Shown here: positions 52,645 to 61,161 of the stretch, one piece after another | Numbering within the stretch: the first letter of the stretch is position 1 | How the letters are laid out: every line of letters begins with the position of its first letter | Source of the DNA: Lihuaxuella thermophila | GTDB taxonomy: Bacteria; Bacillota; Bacilli; Thermoactinomycetales; Thermoactinomycetaceae | DNA length: 64,000 bases | Assembly (NCBI RefSeq): GCF_900110165.1 | Contig: NZ_FOCQ01000004.1 | Location: forward strand, 124,001 to 188,000 | Direction of reading: 5' to 3' | Made by a program: the position numbers and the translations under genes | The notes under the pieces: model-generated | What the model saw: the letters and a program-made list of their open reading frames with translations, nothing else | Database searches by the model: none | Told to the model about the DNA's origin: nothing

Positions 52645-54337
52645 ATGAAGATGGATATCTTGCTTGTTCAGTGTCGCCCGAAACATGAGTTGAATGATTT
52701 TCGTTACCAGTCGGAAAATCTGGCATTGGGGTTACTTGGCGGCATCTTTACGGGAAGCGCAGTATGAAACAGGGGTATTAGACGCTCACTTATTGATGTT
52801 GACCCCTGAGCAAACGGTACAAGAAATACTTGATAAACGCCCTTGGATGGTTGGCATATCGGCTTCCGCCCAAGATAATATCACAGCCACGTTCGAAGTA
52901 GTTGGATTATTAAGAAAAAATGGGTACATGGGACATATTACCATCGGAGGTCATTTTCCCACATATGAACATGAGAAGATATTGACTCATGTTCCAGGGA
53001 TCGATAGCGTGGTTCGTGGAGAAGGCGAAATTACTGTCGTTGAACTTGCCGAATATGTAAAAGACGGAAAGCCATTAGACGATGTAAAAGGCATTACGTT
53101 CAGAAACCGCTTCGGGGAAATTGTTGTCAATCCAGACCGCCCTCTTGTTGAAGACCTAGACACCTTGCCGCTGCCGCATCGAGATACAATTGGCATTCTT
53201 TTGGAAAAGAACCGTAGGATTTCGATGCTGGCGAGCCGTGGTTGTTATGCTCGATGTTCTTTCTGCTCTATTCAAACGTTCTTCAACTGGCGTCCCAGAA
53301 GAGTGAGAAAAGTTGAGCATGTTGTCAGGGAGATGCTTCAACTTTATAAAAAATATGGAGTTCGCAAATTTAAGTTTGTTGATGATTTGTTTATCGACCC
53401 AAGTAAAAAAAGTCGGGATTGGATTTTATCGTTCTGCGAAAAAATCAAGAAAGCTGGCATGAATGATTTAAATTTGTGGTTACAAGTTCGTGCTGTTTGT
53501 GTAAGGGAAGACATATTCCTTGCGTTAAAAGAAATAGGTCTTAAAAAGATTTTTCTTGGTCTGGAATCAGGTCATGCTGACAGCTTGAAGCGGTATCAAA
53601 AAGATATTACCCCGGAACAAAACGTCGAGGCAGTTCGGATTCTCAAGAAAGTAGGCATTCCTGAAATATCCATCGGAATGATGCCGTTTGAACCGGAAGT
53701 TTCTTTAGAAGGGATGAAGGAAAACATCGAGTTTTTGAAGAAGCTCGGGACCTTCGACATTCGTGATGTAACGGGCAAATTCAAGCCTTATTCCGGCACA
53801 TCCCTTACAGAGAAACTTTTGGCGGAGGGACGTATTAAACGTAAAAATTGGTATGACTTAGGGGACTACGACTTTACAGATCCAAGAGTAGGACAACTTT
53901 ATCACATGGTCATGAGCTATTTTGGACATGCAAAACCGAGTTTAAAGCACATTTATCAGATGGACTACCGAATGAGGAAAATTGAAGGACGTGTGATGCA
54001 ACCTGGCTTGAATAGCGAGGAAAGTGAGTATAAAGAATCTTATCTCGCGCTAAGAAGAGATATAGAGAGGTTTATTCAGGATCATGGTGAAATGATGTTG
54101 CAATTGGTGGAAGGAACGATCGAGGCAATTGAATCTGGTATGACTCCTTCTATGGAACAGGAATGGATGAGAAAATCGGAAAAGAAGTTTCATCAAGCTG
54201 AACAGTTGACTATTCCTCTGTTTGAACGGATTTCAGTTTTGGAAAGTCAATTAGGTTTAGTGAAAAAAGAGCCCCACTCTCTTCATGTTGCTGAAGTTAA
54301 AGTGTTGTTGAATCAAAATTCGAAAAGTTTAGAATAG
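52645..54337 (+). CDS. B12-binding radical SAM protein, +1 frameshift near the N terminus
   Basis: ATG 52645 (or 52651) behind AAAGGAGA starts MDILLVQCRPKHE and reads ENLALG. The product then continues one base out of phase as YLAASLREAQYETGVLDAHL to TAG 54335-54337, about 563 residues in all. The shift is at 52729-52734 in TTGGGGTTAC. B12-binding domain about 1-140 (ITIGGHFPTYE); radical SAM core with ASRGCYARCSFCSIQTF (CX3CX2C cluster ligands) at about 190-205; helical C terminus. A truncated form could start inside the shifted frame at 52694. It would generate a 5'-deoxyadenosyl radical, with cobalamin as likely cofactor. Confidence 0.85.
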
Positions 54338-54349
54338 AGGGAAGCCAAA

Positions 54350-55012
54350 GTGGATGAGAAGCAAGCGAAACTCATTGTCTTTGAAGGTGCAGGAAGAAGC
54401 GGTAAGAGTACATTAATTCATCTGGTTAAGAATGCGCTTGAAAAAAGAGGAATGCAGACAACTTTCACGGAGTGGAATTCTTATCCATCGATACAAAGAA
54501 TTATCAATCAAAAAAAGGTCGATTCCTCTTTTACACCGCTAACCTACTGTTTATTACATTTGGCAGAATTTGCCCTTCGCTATGAAGAGATTATTCAGCC
54601 TGCACTAAAAAAGGCGGATGTAGTTCTGGCGGATCGTTGGGTTTACACAGCATGGACGAGAGACAGCGCGAGAGGAATTGAGAACGAATATGTTCGTCAA
54701 TGTTACCAATTCGCAAAGAAGCCTGATTGTGTTTTTTATATCGAGGTTCCCAGTGATATAGCACTTCAGCGGCATATTCAAACCAAGCCTTTTTTTGGCT
54801 ACAATGCCGGGGTTGATATTTGGCCCGACCGAACTAAAGAGGAAGCGTTTCTTCTTTATCATCAACATATCACTCAGCATTACTCCCTGATTGCAGAAGA
54901 AGAAAATTTTGTGGTATTGAATGGGCTTGAGTCTTCGGAAAATCTTTTGCACCAAGCTCTCGAGCATTTGAAAAGCAATGGCTTCATTGCTTGTGAGGAG
55001 AGTTTCAAATGA
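54350..55012 (+). CDS. Thymidylate kinase-like nucleotide kinase (second copy)
   Basis: 220 residues from GTG 54350 behind AGAGGGAAGCCAAA, 12 bases after the radical SAM stop. P-loop LIVFEGAGRSGKSTLIHLV, DR motif VVLADRWVYTAWTRDSARG and LID-like VDIWPDRTKEEAFLLYHQ. It is only distantly like the first copy, so this is not a recent duplication and each may act on a different phosphorylation step or substrate. Its end overlaps the next gene by four bases (ATGA). Confidence 0.85.
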   Translation: MDEKQAKLIVFEGAGRSGKSTLIHLVKNALEKRGMQTTFTEWNSYPSIQRIINQKKVDSSFTPLTYCLLHLAEFALRYEEIIQPALKKADVVLADRWVYTAWTRDSARGIENEYVRQCYQFAKKPDCVFYIEVPSDIALQRHIQTKPFFGYNAGVDIWPDRTKEEAFLLYHQHITQHYSLIAEEENFVVLNGLESSENLLHQALEHLKSNGFIACEESFK

Positions 55013-55410
55013 AAGATCGAGGATCAGTGATTTTGATTCGTGGAAACCGCGTCGCTTTAATAAAAAGAGTTCGTGACGGGATGACATTTTATGTTATCCC
55101 TGGTGGAAGAATTAAAGAAGGGGAGTCGCCAGAAGATGCAACAATACGCGAGGCATTTGAAGAATTAGGTGTTACCATCGCGATAAAAGAAAGGGTAGCC
55201 ATAATCGAATTTAATGGCGGGTTGCAATATTATTTCCTCGGTGAGATTACTGGAGGTACTTTTGGTACAGGCCAAGGAAAAGAATTTACTCAACTGGATA
55301 GAAAACGTGGTACATTTGAAACTGTATGGATGGAGATCAAGGATTTAGCTGATCATGATGTTCGACCAAGAGAAATAGCTGATCTTTTATTGACAGGATC
55401 AGTCAAGTAG
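55009..55410 (+). CDS. Nudix hydrolase (first)
   Basis: 133 residues. The Nudix box is complete: GGRIKEGESPEDATIREAFE followed by ELG, giving G(5)E(7)REUxEEUxGU. Such enzymes cleave nucleoside diphosphates linked to another group. ATG 55009 overlaps the kinase stop, so it is translationally coupled to it. The C-terminal part (KRGTFETVWMEIKDLA) resembles the ADP-ribose/8-oxo-dGTP type ends, without fixing the substrate. Confidence 0.9.
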   Translation: MKDRGSVILIRGNRVALIKRVRDGMTFYVIPGGRIKEGESPEDATIREAFEELGVTIAIKERVAIIEFNGGLQYYFLGEITGGTFGTGQGKEFTQLDRKRGTFETVWMEIKDLADHDVRPREIADLLLTGSVK

Positions 55411-55462
55411 ATTTCGGAAATGACTTGGTGATCTATTCAAATGTAATAATTGGAGGACTAAA

Positions 55463-55903
55463 ATGTATCAGAAAATCGTTTGTACAGGTTTTATTTATCA
55501 TCAAGGAAAGACGCTTATTGTAGAGCGGTCTTTACAAGAAGCCTTTTTGCCGGGTTACTATGAGTTGCCGGGCGGAAAAGTGGATTTTGGTGAAGACCCG
55601 GCCGATGCTCTGAAAAGAGAATTCCGTGAAGAAGTAAATTTAAATGTCGAAGTCATCAAGCCGTATAAAATCTTTTCCTATCTCTCGGAGAACGGAACCA
55701 GGCACACAGTGGAAATCGTTTATCTGGTTCACCTTACAGATGATCCGGCAAATATCCAATTGAGTGAAGATCATTCTGCTTATCAGTGGATTTCCGAAAA
55801 TGAAGTTCTGAATTATCTCATTAGCGACGAAACCAAAGATTCGATTTTTCGAGGATTTAAAGCGGCTCCGCCTGAAATGGTTAATCGTTACCCGCTGGAA
55901 TAA
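55463..55903 (+). CDS. Nudix hydrolase (second)
   Basis: 146 residues from ATG 55463 behind TTGGAGGACTAAA. Nudix box PGGKVDFGEDPADALKREF then REEVNL. The start (YQKIVCTGFIYHQGKTLIVE) and the strand HTVEIVYLVHLTD are like MutT-type enzymes. It differs from the first Nudix gene over most of its length. It is probably the last gene of the kinase/radical SAM operon, 52 bases after its neighbour, although a separate promoter cannot be excluded. Confidence 0.88.
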   Translation: MYQKIVCTGFIYHQGKTLIVERSLQEAFLPGYYELPGGKVDFGEDPADALKREFREEVNLNVEVIKPYKIFSYLSENGTRHTVEIVYLVHLTDDPANIQLSEDHSAYQWISENEVLNYLISDETKDSIFRGFKAAPPEMVNRYPLE

Positions 55904-56134
55904 TAGGGCAGAACTGATTAATTATCAAAATAATTCTTAAGCACTATCAATAAATTAGTTTAGTTCTGCTTATGTCTTATTTCCCCTGAGATGATAGACA
56001 ACATGAATGGTGTATTAGCAAAATGGGGGATTTCAATGTTCCCCGAACAGTATTCAGCATAGCTTCCACGGATGGTTTGAACTTCATTTTGTCTGGAAAT
56101 AATGGAGAAATCAATAGTGTACAGGTGATCTCCC

Positions 56135-57622
56135 ATGAGCCAGACTGAAAGCCAACCGGCTTGGAAGACAGCGAAGGTAGATGTGTCCATCGAGAAAAAT
56201 ATCGATCTGCTGAACCGGATTTTGGGTGTCGGTGAGAGTTTTGACGTGATTTGCCGTCGTCTCACTTATGCTGAAAAAAAGGTTGCCTTATATTTTATCG
56301 ATGGTTTTGCCAAAGATGGCATCTTGAACCGGGTGATGGATCATCTCTCCACCTTGAAACAGGAGCAATTGGCCGTTGATCCCTTGCGGAGACTTCTCGA
56401 AACTGAAATCGCCTATATCGAGGTGGAAAAGACCGACCAGACCGAAAAGGTGGTCAGTTCCGTTTTAGCCGGTTCTACAGCCATGTTGATCGATGGGGAA
56501 GCTCAGGCGATCGTGATCGATGCGCGCACTTATCCGGCCCGCAGTCCGGAGGAACCGGACGTGGAGAGAGTGGTGCGCGGTGCACGGGATGGGTTTGTCG
56601 AGACGATTATTTCGAATACTGCTTTAACCCGGCGCCGTTTGCGCGACCCGAATCTGCGAATGGAGTATTTTCAAGCGGGCAAAAGGTCAAAGACAGATAT
56701 CTGTATTGCTTACATCAAGGATATCGCTGACCCGGCCCTGGTGAACACCGTGCGGGAGAAGATCGAAAAAGTGACGACGGACGGGCTTCCGATGGCGGAG
56801 AAGAGCCTGGAAGAATTTATGTTTAAAAGGTATTGGAACCCGTATCCGATGGTGCGGTTTACGGAACGCCCCGACGTGGCGGCCGTCCATCTGTTGGAAG
56901 GACATGTCCTCATTTATGTCGATACTTCCCCCAGTGTGATGATTACTCCCACCACTTTTTTTCATCATGTCCAACACGCGGAAGAATACAGACAAACGCC
57001 GGTGGTGGGCGTGTTTTTGCGCTGGGTCCGTTTTATCGCCATGTTTTTGTCGCTCTTTTTGCTGCCTTTTTGGTATTTGGCAGCGGCGGACCCCCAGCTT
57101 CTTCCGGATGCGCTTCAATTTATCGGGCCCAAAAAAGAGGCTGCCATTCCCTTATTTTTGCAAATTGTGATTGCTGAAGTGGGTGTGGAGATTTTACGGA
57201 TGGCTTCCATTCACACTCCTTCCCCCCTGGCGACTGCCATGGGCTTAGTCGCCGCGATCTTATTGGGGGAGACTGCGGTGGAAGTGGGTCTTTTCACATC
57301 CGAGGTCATTTTATATGTAGCCATCGCCGTGATCGGCACTTTTGCCACCCCCAGCTATGAAATGGGGTTGGCCAACAAAATCGTGCGGCTTATTTTGCTG
57401 GTGCTTACGGCCGCCTTTCATCTGCCCGGTCTGGTCATCGGGATTGTCGCGTTATTCATTTGGCTCGCGCGAATCAGAGTGTTGGATACCCCTTATCTGT
57501 GGCCTCTGGTTCCTTTTAATGCAAAAGCATTCCTGGACGTGCTGGTGCGATCGCCCATGCCGATCAAAACCAAGCGCCCGCGGGTGTTATCCCCCGGGGA
57601 CCCGGACCGGAAGCAAGGATAA
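56135..57622 (+). CDS. spoVAF: Stage V sporulation protein AF (GerA-family spore membrane protein)
   Basis: 495 residues, as in Bacillus SpoVAF. GerA-family N-terminal soluble domain (about 1-285; VDRIL-type start, VSSVLAGSTAMLIDGEAQAI, RDGFVETIISNTALTRRR, PMVRFTERPDVAAVHLLEGH) followed by about five or six helices (about 290-470; VGVFLRWVRFIAMFLSLFLL). It sits in the spore inner membrane and aids germination. In Bacillus it is part of the spoVA operon; here it stands alone. ATG 56135 has only a modest site (AGGTGATCTCCC). Confidence 0.93.
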   Translation: MSQTESQPAWKTAKVDVSIEKNIDLLNRILGVGESFDVICRRLTYAEKKVALYFIDGFAKDGILNRVMDHLSTLKQEQLAVDPLRRLLETEIAYIEVEKTDQTEKVVSSVLAGSTAMLIDGEAQAIVIDARTYPARSPEEPDVERVVRGARDGFVETIISNTALTRRRLRDPNLRMEYFQAGKRSKTDICIAYIKDIADPALVNTVREKIEKVTTDGLPMAEKSLEEFMFKRYWNPYPMVRFTERPDVAAVHLLEGHVLIYVDTSPSVMITPTTFFHHVQHAEEYRQTPVVGVFLRWVRFIAMFLSLFLLPFWYLAAADPQLLPDALQFIGPKKEAAIPLFLQIVIAEVGVEILRMASIHTPSPLATAMGLVAAILLGETAVEVGLFTSEVILYVAIAVIGTFATPSYEMGLANKIVRLILLVLTAAFHLPGLVIGIVALFIWLARIRVLDTPYLWPLVPFNAKAFLDVLVRSPMPIKTKRPRVLSPGDPDRKQG

Positions 57623-57660
57623 ACATCTCCCCCCATGTCTTGAAAGGGGGGAGATGTTTT
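57621..57660 (+). terminator. Rho-independent terminator of spoVAF
   Basis: AAACATCTCCCCCC (57621-57634) pairs perfectly with GGGGGGAGATGTTT (57646-57659), then T. The stem starts inside the spoVAF TAA. Confidence 0.92.
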
Positions 57661-57752
57661 GCGGGTAAAGCATCAAGAGAATCGGGTGACCGTATAAAAT
57701 TCTTCTCTTAAAAAGAAGGTTTAAAAACGGAGAAAAATTGGATAAAATAATC

Positions 57753-57815
57753 TTGAGCGATCATAAAATATATTCTAAATTATTTTTCGCGTATATTGAA
57801 TGACTGTTCAGTCAG
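57753..57815 (+). promoter_or_regulatory. lcfA promoter and FadR-type operator
   Basis: TTGAGC (57753-57758), 17 bases, TAAATT (57776-57781) form a promoter. The 18-base element TGAATGACTGTTCAGTCA (57798-57815) lies at the expected start-of-transcript region and fits the Bacillus FadR consensus TGAATGAMTANTCATTCA with a few changes; its core TGACTG/CAGTCA is a perfect palindrome. Confidence 0.75.
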
Positions 57816-57833
57816 AAAGGGGAGGGAAACAAA

Positions 57834-59513
57834 ATGTCAGGCACAGAGAAAGTTTGGCTCCGTCATTATCCTCCACAAATTCCGAAAACACTGGAGTACC
57901 CGGATGTTCCGTTAACCCGTTTCCTGGTTGACGCGGCAAATGACTTTCCTCATCGTGATGCGATCTTCTTTTTGGGAAAACGGCTCACATTTCAAGACTT
58001 GCTCCTCGATGTGTATCGTTTTGCAAACGCTTTAAAAGAATTGGGTGTGCAAAAAGGAGAACGGGTCGGCATTATGCTTCCCAATTCACCCCAGGCGGTG
58101 ATCGCTTACTACGCGGCCTTGTTTGTCGGAGGAGTCGTGGTGCAGATCAATCCTTTGTATACGGAAAGGGAATTGGAGCATCAGCTGGCGGATTCGGAAG
58201 CGGAAACCTTGATCTGCCTGGATCTGGTGTACCAAAAGGTTGCCAATGTACGGGCAAAATGTCACCTCAAGCGCATCATCGTTACCAGTATCAAGGATTA
58301 TCTTCCTTTTCCCAAAAATTGGCTCTATTCGCTAAAAATGCTCAAAGACGGGACGAATGTCAGGATTCCGTATGGAGGAGATGTCTACGCTTTTTCCCGC
58401 CTGATCGAGAAAGCGGTTCCAACCGCCGTGGAACCCGTTTATGAGTCGGGAGACGATCTGGCTCTGCTGCAGTACACCGGGGGAACGACCGGCCTTGCCA
58501 AAGGGGCCATGCTGACCCACCGCAACCTTGTGGTAAACTGTTGCCAGGCGGAGGCATGGATCTATCAAGCAGAGCGGGGCAAAGAGTCGGTTCTGGGCGT
58601 TTTGCCGTTTTTTCATGTGTACGGGATGACGGTCGTGATGAATTTTGCGGTTCGGATCGCGGCAACGATGATTTTGGTTCCCTCATTTGATCGCGACTTG
58701 ATTTTAAAGTTGATCAGCAAGCACCGTCCCACCCTGTTTCCGGGGGCTCCTACCATGTATGTGGGTTTGATCAATCATCCGGAGATCGGCAAGTATGATC
58801 TTTCTTCCATCCGGGCCTGCCTCAGCGGATCTGCGCCCCTTCCGCTGGAAGTGCAGGAGAAATTTGAGGACTTGACCGGCGGTTTGCTGGTGGAAGGATA
58901 CGGAATGACTGAAACATCGCCCGTCACCCACGCCAACCTGATCTGGGACAGGGTGAAAAGCGGTACGATCGGACTTCCGTGGCCGGATACCGATTGCCGC
59001 ATTGTTGATCCCGAAACGGGCGAGGAAGTTTCCATGGGTCAACTGGGAGAACTGCAGGTGAGAGGTCCCCAGGTGATGAAGGGATACTGGAAGCGTCCGG
59101 AGGAAACGGACAAAGTGCTTCGAGACGGCTGGCTCAGCACGGGGGATATCGCCAGAATGGATGAAGACGGCTACTTTTATATCGTCGACCGCAAAAAAGA
59201 TGTCATTATTGCCGGGGGATTCAACATTTATCCGCGCGAAGTGGAAGAAGTGCTGTTTGAACATCCGGCTGTCCAGGAAGCTGCTGTGGTGGGTGTACCT
59301 CACCCCTATCGCGGGGAAACGGTGAAAGCATTTATCGTCTTAAAAAAAGATCACCAGGTTACTGAAGAAGAGCTCGACCGATTTTGCCGTGAAAAATTGG
59401 CTGCTTACAAAGTTCCGCGCCTCTATGAATTTCGGGACGAACTGCCGAAGTCATCAGTCGGAAAGGTATTGCGGCGGGTGCTGAAGGAGGAAGCGGGGAA
59501 AGTGGCCGTCTGA
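57834..59513 (+). CDS. lcfA: Long-chain fatty acid-CoA ligase
   Basis: 559 residues from ATG 57834 behind GGGGAGGGAAACAAA. Adenylate-forming enzyme that makes acyl-CoA for beta-oxidation. It has the AMP-binding loop LLQYTGGTTGLAKGAMLTH, FHVYGMTVVMNF, EGYGMTETSPVTHANL, the hinge region GWLSTGDIARMDEDGYFYIV, VDRKKDVIIAGGFNIYPREVE and the C-terminal catalytic Lys in PKSSVGKVLRR. Regulated by the FadR operator upstream and followed by fadR, as in Bacillus. Confidence 0.95.
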   Translation: MSGTEKVWLRHYPPQIPKTLEYPDVPLTRFLVDAANDFPHRDAIFFLGKRLTFQDLLLDVYRFANALKELGVQKGERVGIMLPNSPQAVIAYYAALFVGGVVVQINPLYTERELEHQLADSEAETLICLDLVYQKVANVRAKCHLKRIIVTSIKDYLPFPKNWLYSLKMLKDGTNVRIPYGGDVYAFSRLIEKAVPTAVEPVYESGDDLALLQYTGGTTGLAKGAMLTHRNLVVNCCQAEAWIYQAERGKESVLGVLPFFHVYGMTVVMNFAVRIAATMILVPSFDRDLILKLISKHRPTLFPGAPTMYVGLINHPEIGKYDLSSIRACLSGSAPLPLEVQEKFEDLTGGLLVEGYGMTETSPVTHANLIWDRVKSGTIGLPWPDTDCRIVDPETGEEVSMGQLGELQVRGPQVMKGYWKRPEETDKVLRDGWLSTGDIARMDEDGYFYIVDRKKDVIIAGGFNIYPREVEEVLFEHPAVQEAAVVGVPHPYRGETVKAFIVLKKDHQVTEEELDRFCREKLAAYKVPRLYEFRDELPKSSVGKVLRRVLKEEAGKVAV

Positions 59514-59527
59514 ACATATTCAATCAG

Positions 59528-59551
59528 CCGGGGTTTCGGCCTCGGTTTGTT
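59528..59551 (+). terminator. Weak terminator after lcfA
   Basis: CCGGGG (59528-59533) pairs with CCTCGG (59540-59545), with one G-U pair, followed by TTTGTTTGT. It is short, so read-through to fadR is likely. Confidence 0.4.
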
Positions 59552-59662
59552 TGTGGAATAAAAATCTGCTAAACTATTCTCGACAGAGATAAAAAGATTT
59601 CAAAATGCATAAAAAGGTAAGCGATTCCATTAGATTCTATATTTGAAAATGTGTCGAAAGCG

Positions 59663-59715
59663 TTGACAAAAAAAGATTTGAATACTAAACTATAAATTGA
59701 ATGAATAGTCATTCA
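59663..59715 (+). promoter_or_regulatory. fadR promoter with perfect FadR operator
   Basis: TTGACA (59663-59668), 17 bases, TAAACT (59686-59691). Directly downstream TGAATGAATAGTCATTCA (59698-59715) is an exact match to the FadR consensus TGAATGAMTANTCATTCA, predicting autoregulation of fadR and control of the etf genes. Confidence 0.88.
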
Positions 59716-59737
59716 GTATTGGAGAGAGGAATATGAC

Positions 59738-60322
59738 ATGGCCAAACGGACGGGAGAAAAGTACGATGCAATTATAGATGCCGCGGTGAGGGTCATCGCC
59801 GAGCATGGATACCATAACGCTCAGGTATCCAAGATTGCCCGTGAAGCCAAGGTGGCGGACGGAACCATTTATCTTTATTTCAAAAACAAAGATGATGTGC
59901 TGATCTCGGTGTTCAGCGAAAAGATGGGATCATTCATCTCCGATGTGGAAGAAGCGCTCCAATCGGTCGAGTCAGCCGTGGATCAATTGTACACGTTGAT
60001 CCGGATTCACTTTGAAAGGCTGGAAAAAGACCGGCGTTTGGCAACAGTGACCCAGATCGAACTTCGCCAGTCCAATCCGGAGGTGCGCAAAGGGATCGGC
60101 GAGATTTTAAAACGCTATCTGGATATCATTGATCAAGTGGTGGAAAATGGAATCCGGCAAGGCGTATTTCGTCCTGATCTGGATGTCCGCGCCACCAGAA
60201 AAATGATTTTCGGCACCCTGGATGAAACCGTTACTTCCTGGATTATGAATGATTATAAATACAGCTTGTCAGGCCAAGTTGAACAGATCCATCGGCTGTT
60301 TATCGACGGAATGAGGAAGTAA
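59738..60322 (+). CDS. fadR: TetR-family fatty acid degradation repressor FadR
   Basis: 194 residues. N-terminal TetR helix-turn-helix (about 8-55): IIDAAVRVIAEHGYHNAQVS and DGTIYLYFKNKDDVL. The C-terminal ligand domain has TVTQIELRQSNPEVRKGI and ends GMRK, as in Bacillus FadR (YsiA), which releases DNA when it binds long-chain acyl-CoA. ATG 59738 follows GGAGAGAGGAATATGAC. The operators at 57798 and 59698 are its likely targets. Confidence 0.94.
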   Translation: MAKRTGEKYDAIIDAAVRVIAEHGYHNAQVSKIAREAKVADGTIYLYFKNKDDVLISVFSEKMGSFISDVEEALQSVESAVDQLYTLIRIHFERLEKDRRLATVTQIELRQSNPEVRKGIGEILKRYLDIIDQVVENGIRQGVFRPDLDVRATRKMIFGTLDETVTSWIMNDYKYSLSGQVEQIHRLFIDGMRK

Positions 60323-60362
60323 CACACTGCACCAATTCTTTTTTGAATAGGGGGAGAACCAT

Positions 60363-61142
60363 ATGAACATCTTGGTTTGCTTAAAACAAACGTTTGACAC
60401 CGAAGAGCGGATCACCATTGAAAACGGCAAAATCAATGAAGACGGTGCGGAGTTTGTGATCAACCCTTATGACGAGTACGCGGTGGAAGAAGCCATTAAG
60501 CTGAAGGAGCAGCACGGAGGAGAAGTGACGGTGATCACCATCGGTCCGGAACGGGCGGAACAAGCTCTCCGTACCGCGATGGCGATGGGAGCGGATAAAG
60601 GGGTCATCGTCGATCTCGAAGATCTGGGAGACCAGGTGGATGAACATACGATTGCCCAAGTTCTGGCTGCGACCATTCGGGAAGAGGATTTGGATTTTGA
60701 CATCATTCTGTGCGGATATATGGCGGTCGATGACGGCTCCGCACAAGTGGGCCCCCGATTGGCTGAACTGCTTGAAATTCCCCATATCTCCACCATTACC
60801 AAATTGACCGTCGAGGGAGACAAGGTTTCCGTGGAAAAAGACGTCGAAGGGGATGTGGAGTATATCGACGCCAAACTGCCGATTCTGGTAACCGCACAGC
60901 AAGGGCTGAATGATCCGCGCTATCCGTCCCTCCCGGGCATTATGAAGGCAAAAAAGAAACCGCTTACTCGCCTGGAATTGGATGACCTGGATCTGGACGA
61001 AGAGGAAATTGCGGCAAAAACAGAGATCATCGAAACCTTCCTTCCGCCGAAAAAAGAAGCCGGAAAAATCTTAACAGGCGACCTTGCTGACCAAGCAAAA
61101 GAATTGGTGCAATTGTTGCGTTCCGAAGCGAAAGTGATCTAA
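60363..61142 (+). CDS. etfB: Electron transfer flavoprotein beta subunit
   Basis: 259 residues. Carries VCLKQTFDTE, DEYAVEEAIKLKEQHGGEVT, the AMP-binding region CGYMAVDDGSAQVGPRLAEL, and DARYPSLPGIMKAKKK-type LPGIMKAKKKPL near the end. With EtfA it passes electrons from acyl-CoA dehydrogenases to the quinone pool. ATG 60363 follows GGGGGAGAACCAT. Forty bases after fadR; fadB, which lies here in Bacillus, is absent. Confidence 0.96.
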   Translation: MNILVCLKQTFDTEERITIENGKINEDGAEFVINPYDEYAVEEAIKLKEQHGGEVTVITIGPERAEQALRTAMAMGADKGVIVDLEDLGDQVDEHTIAQVLAATIREEDLDFDIILCGYMAVDDGSAQVGPRLAELLEIPHISTITKLTVEGDKVSVEKDVEGDVEYIDAKLPILVTAQQGLNDPRYPSLPGIMKAKKKPLTRLELDDLDLDEEEIAAKTEIIETFLPPKKEAGKILTGDLADQAKELVQLLRSEAKVI

Positions 61143-61161
61143 CAGCGAGGAGGATCTGAGG

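Noticed and set aside
47900-55910. Prophage or integrative element
   Set aside because: The island is A+T-rich and has decayed genes, but no integrase, recombinase, att repeat, terminase or structural gene was found in the window.
55960-56265. 101-codon minus-strand frame upstream of and overlapping spoVAF
   Set aside because: No ribosome site, overlaps the conserved spoVAF start and resembles no family clearly; a faint likeness to small GerP proteins was not strong enough.
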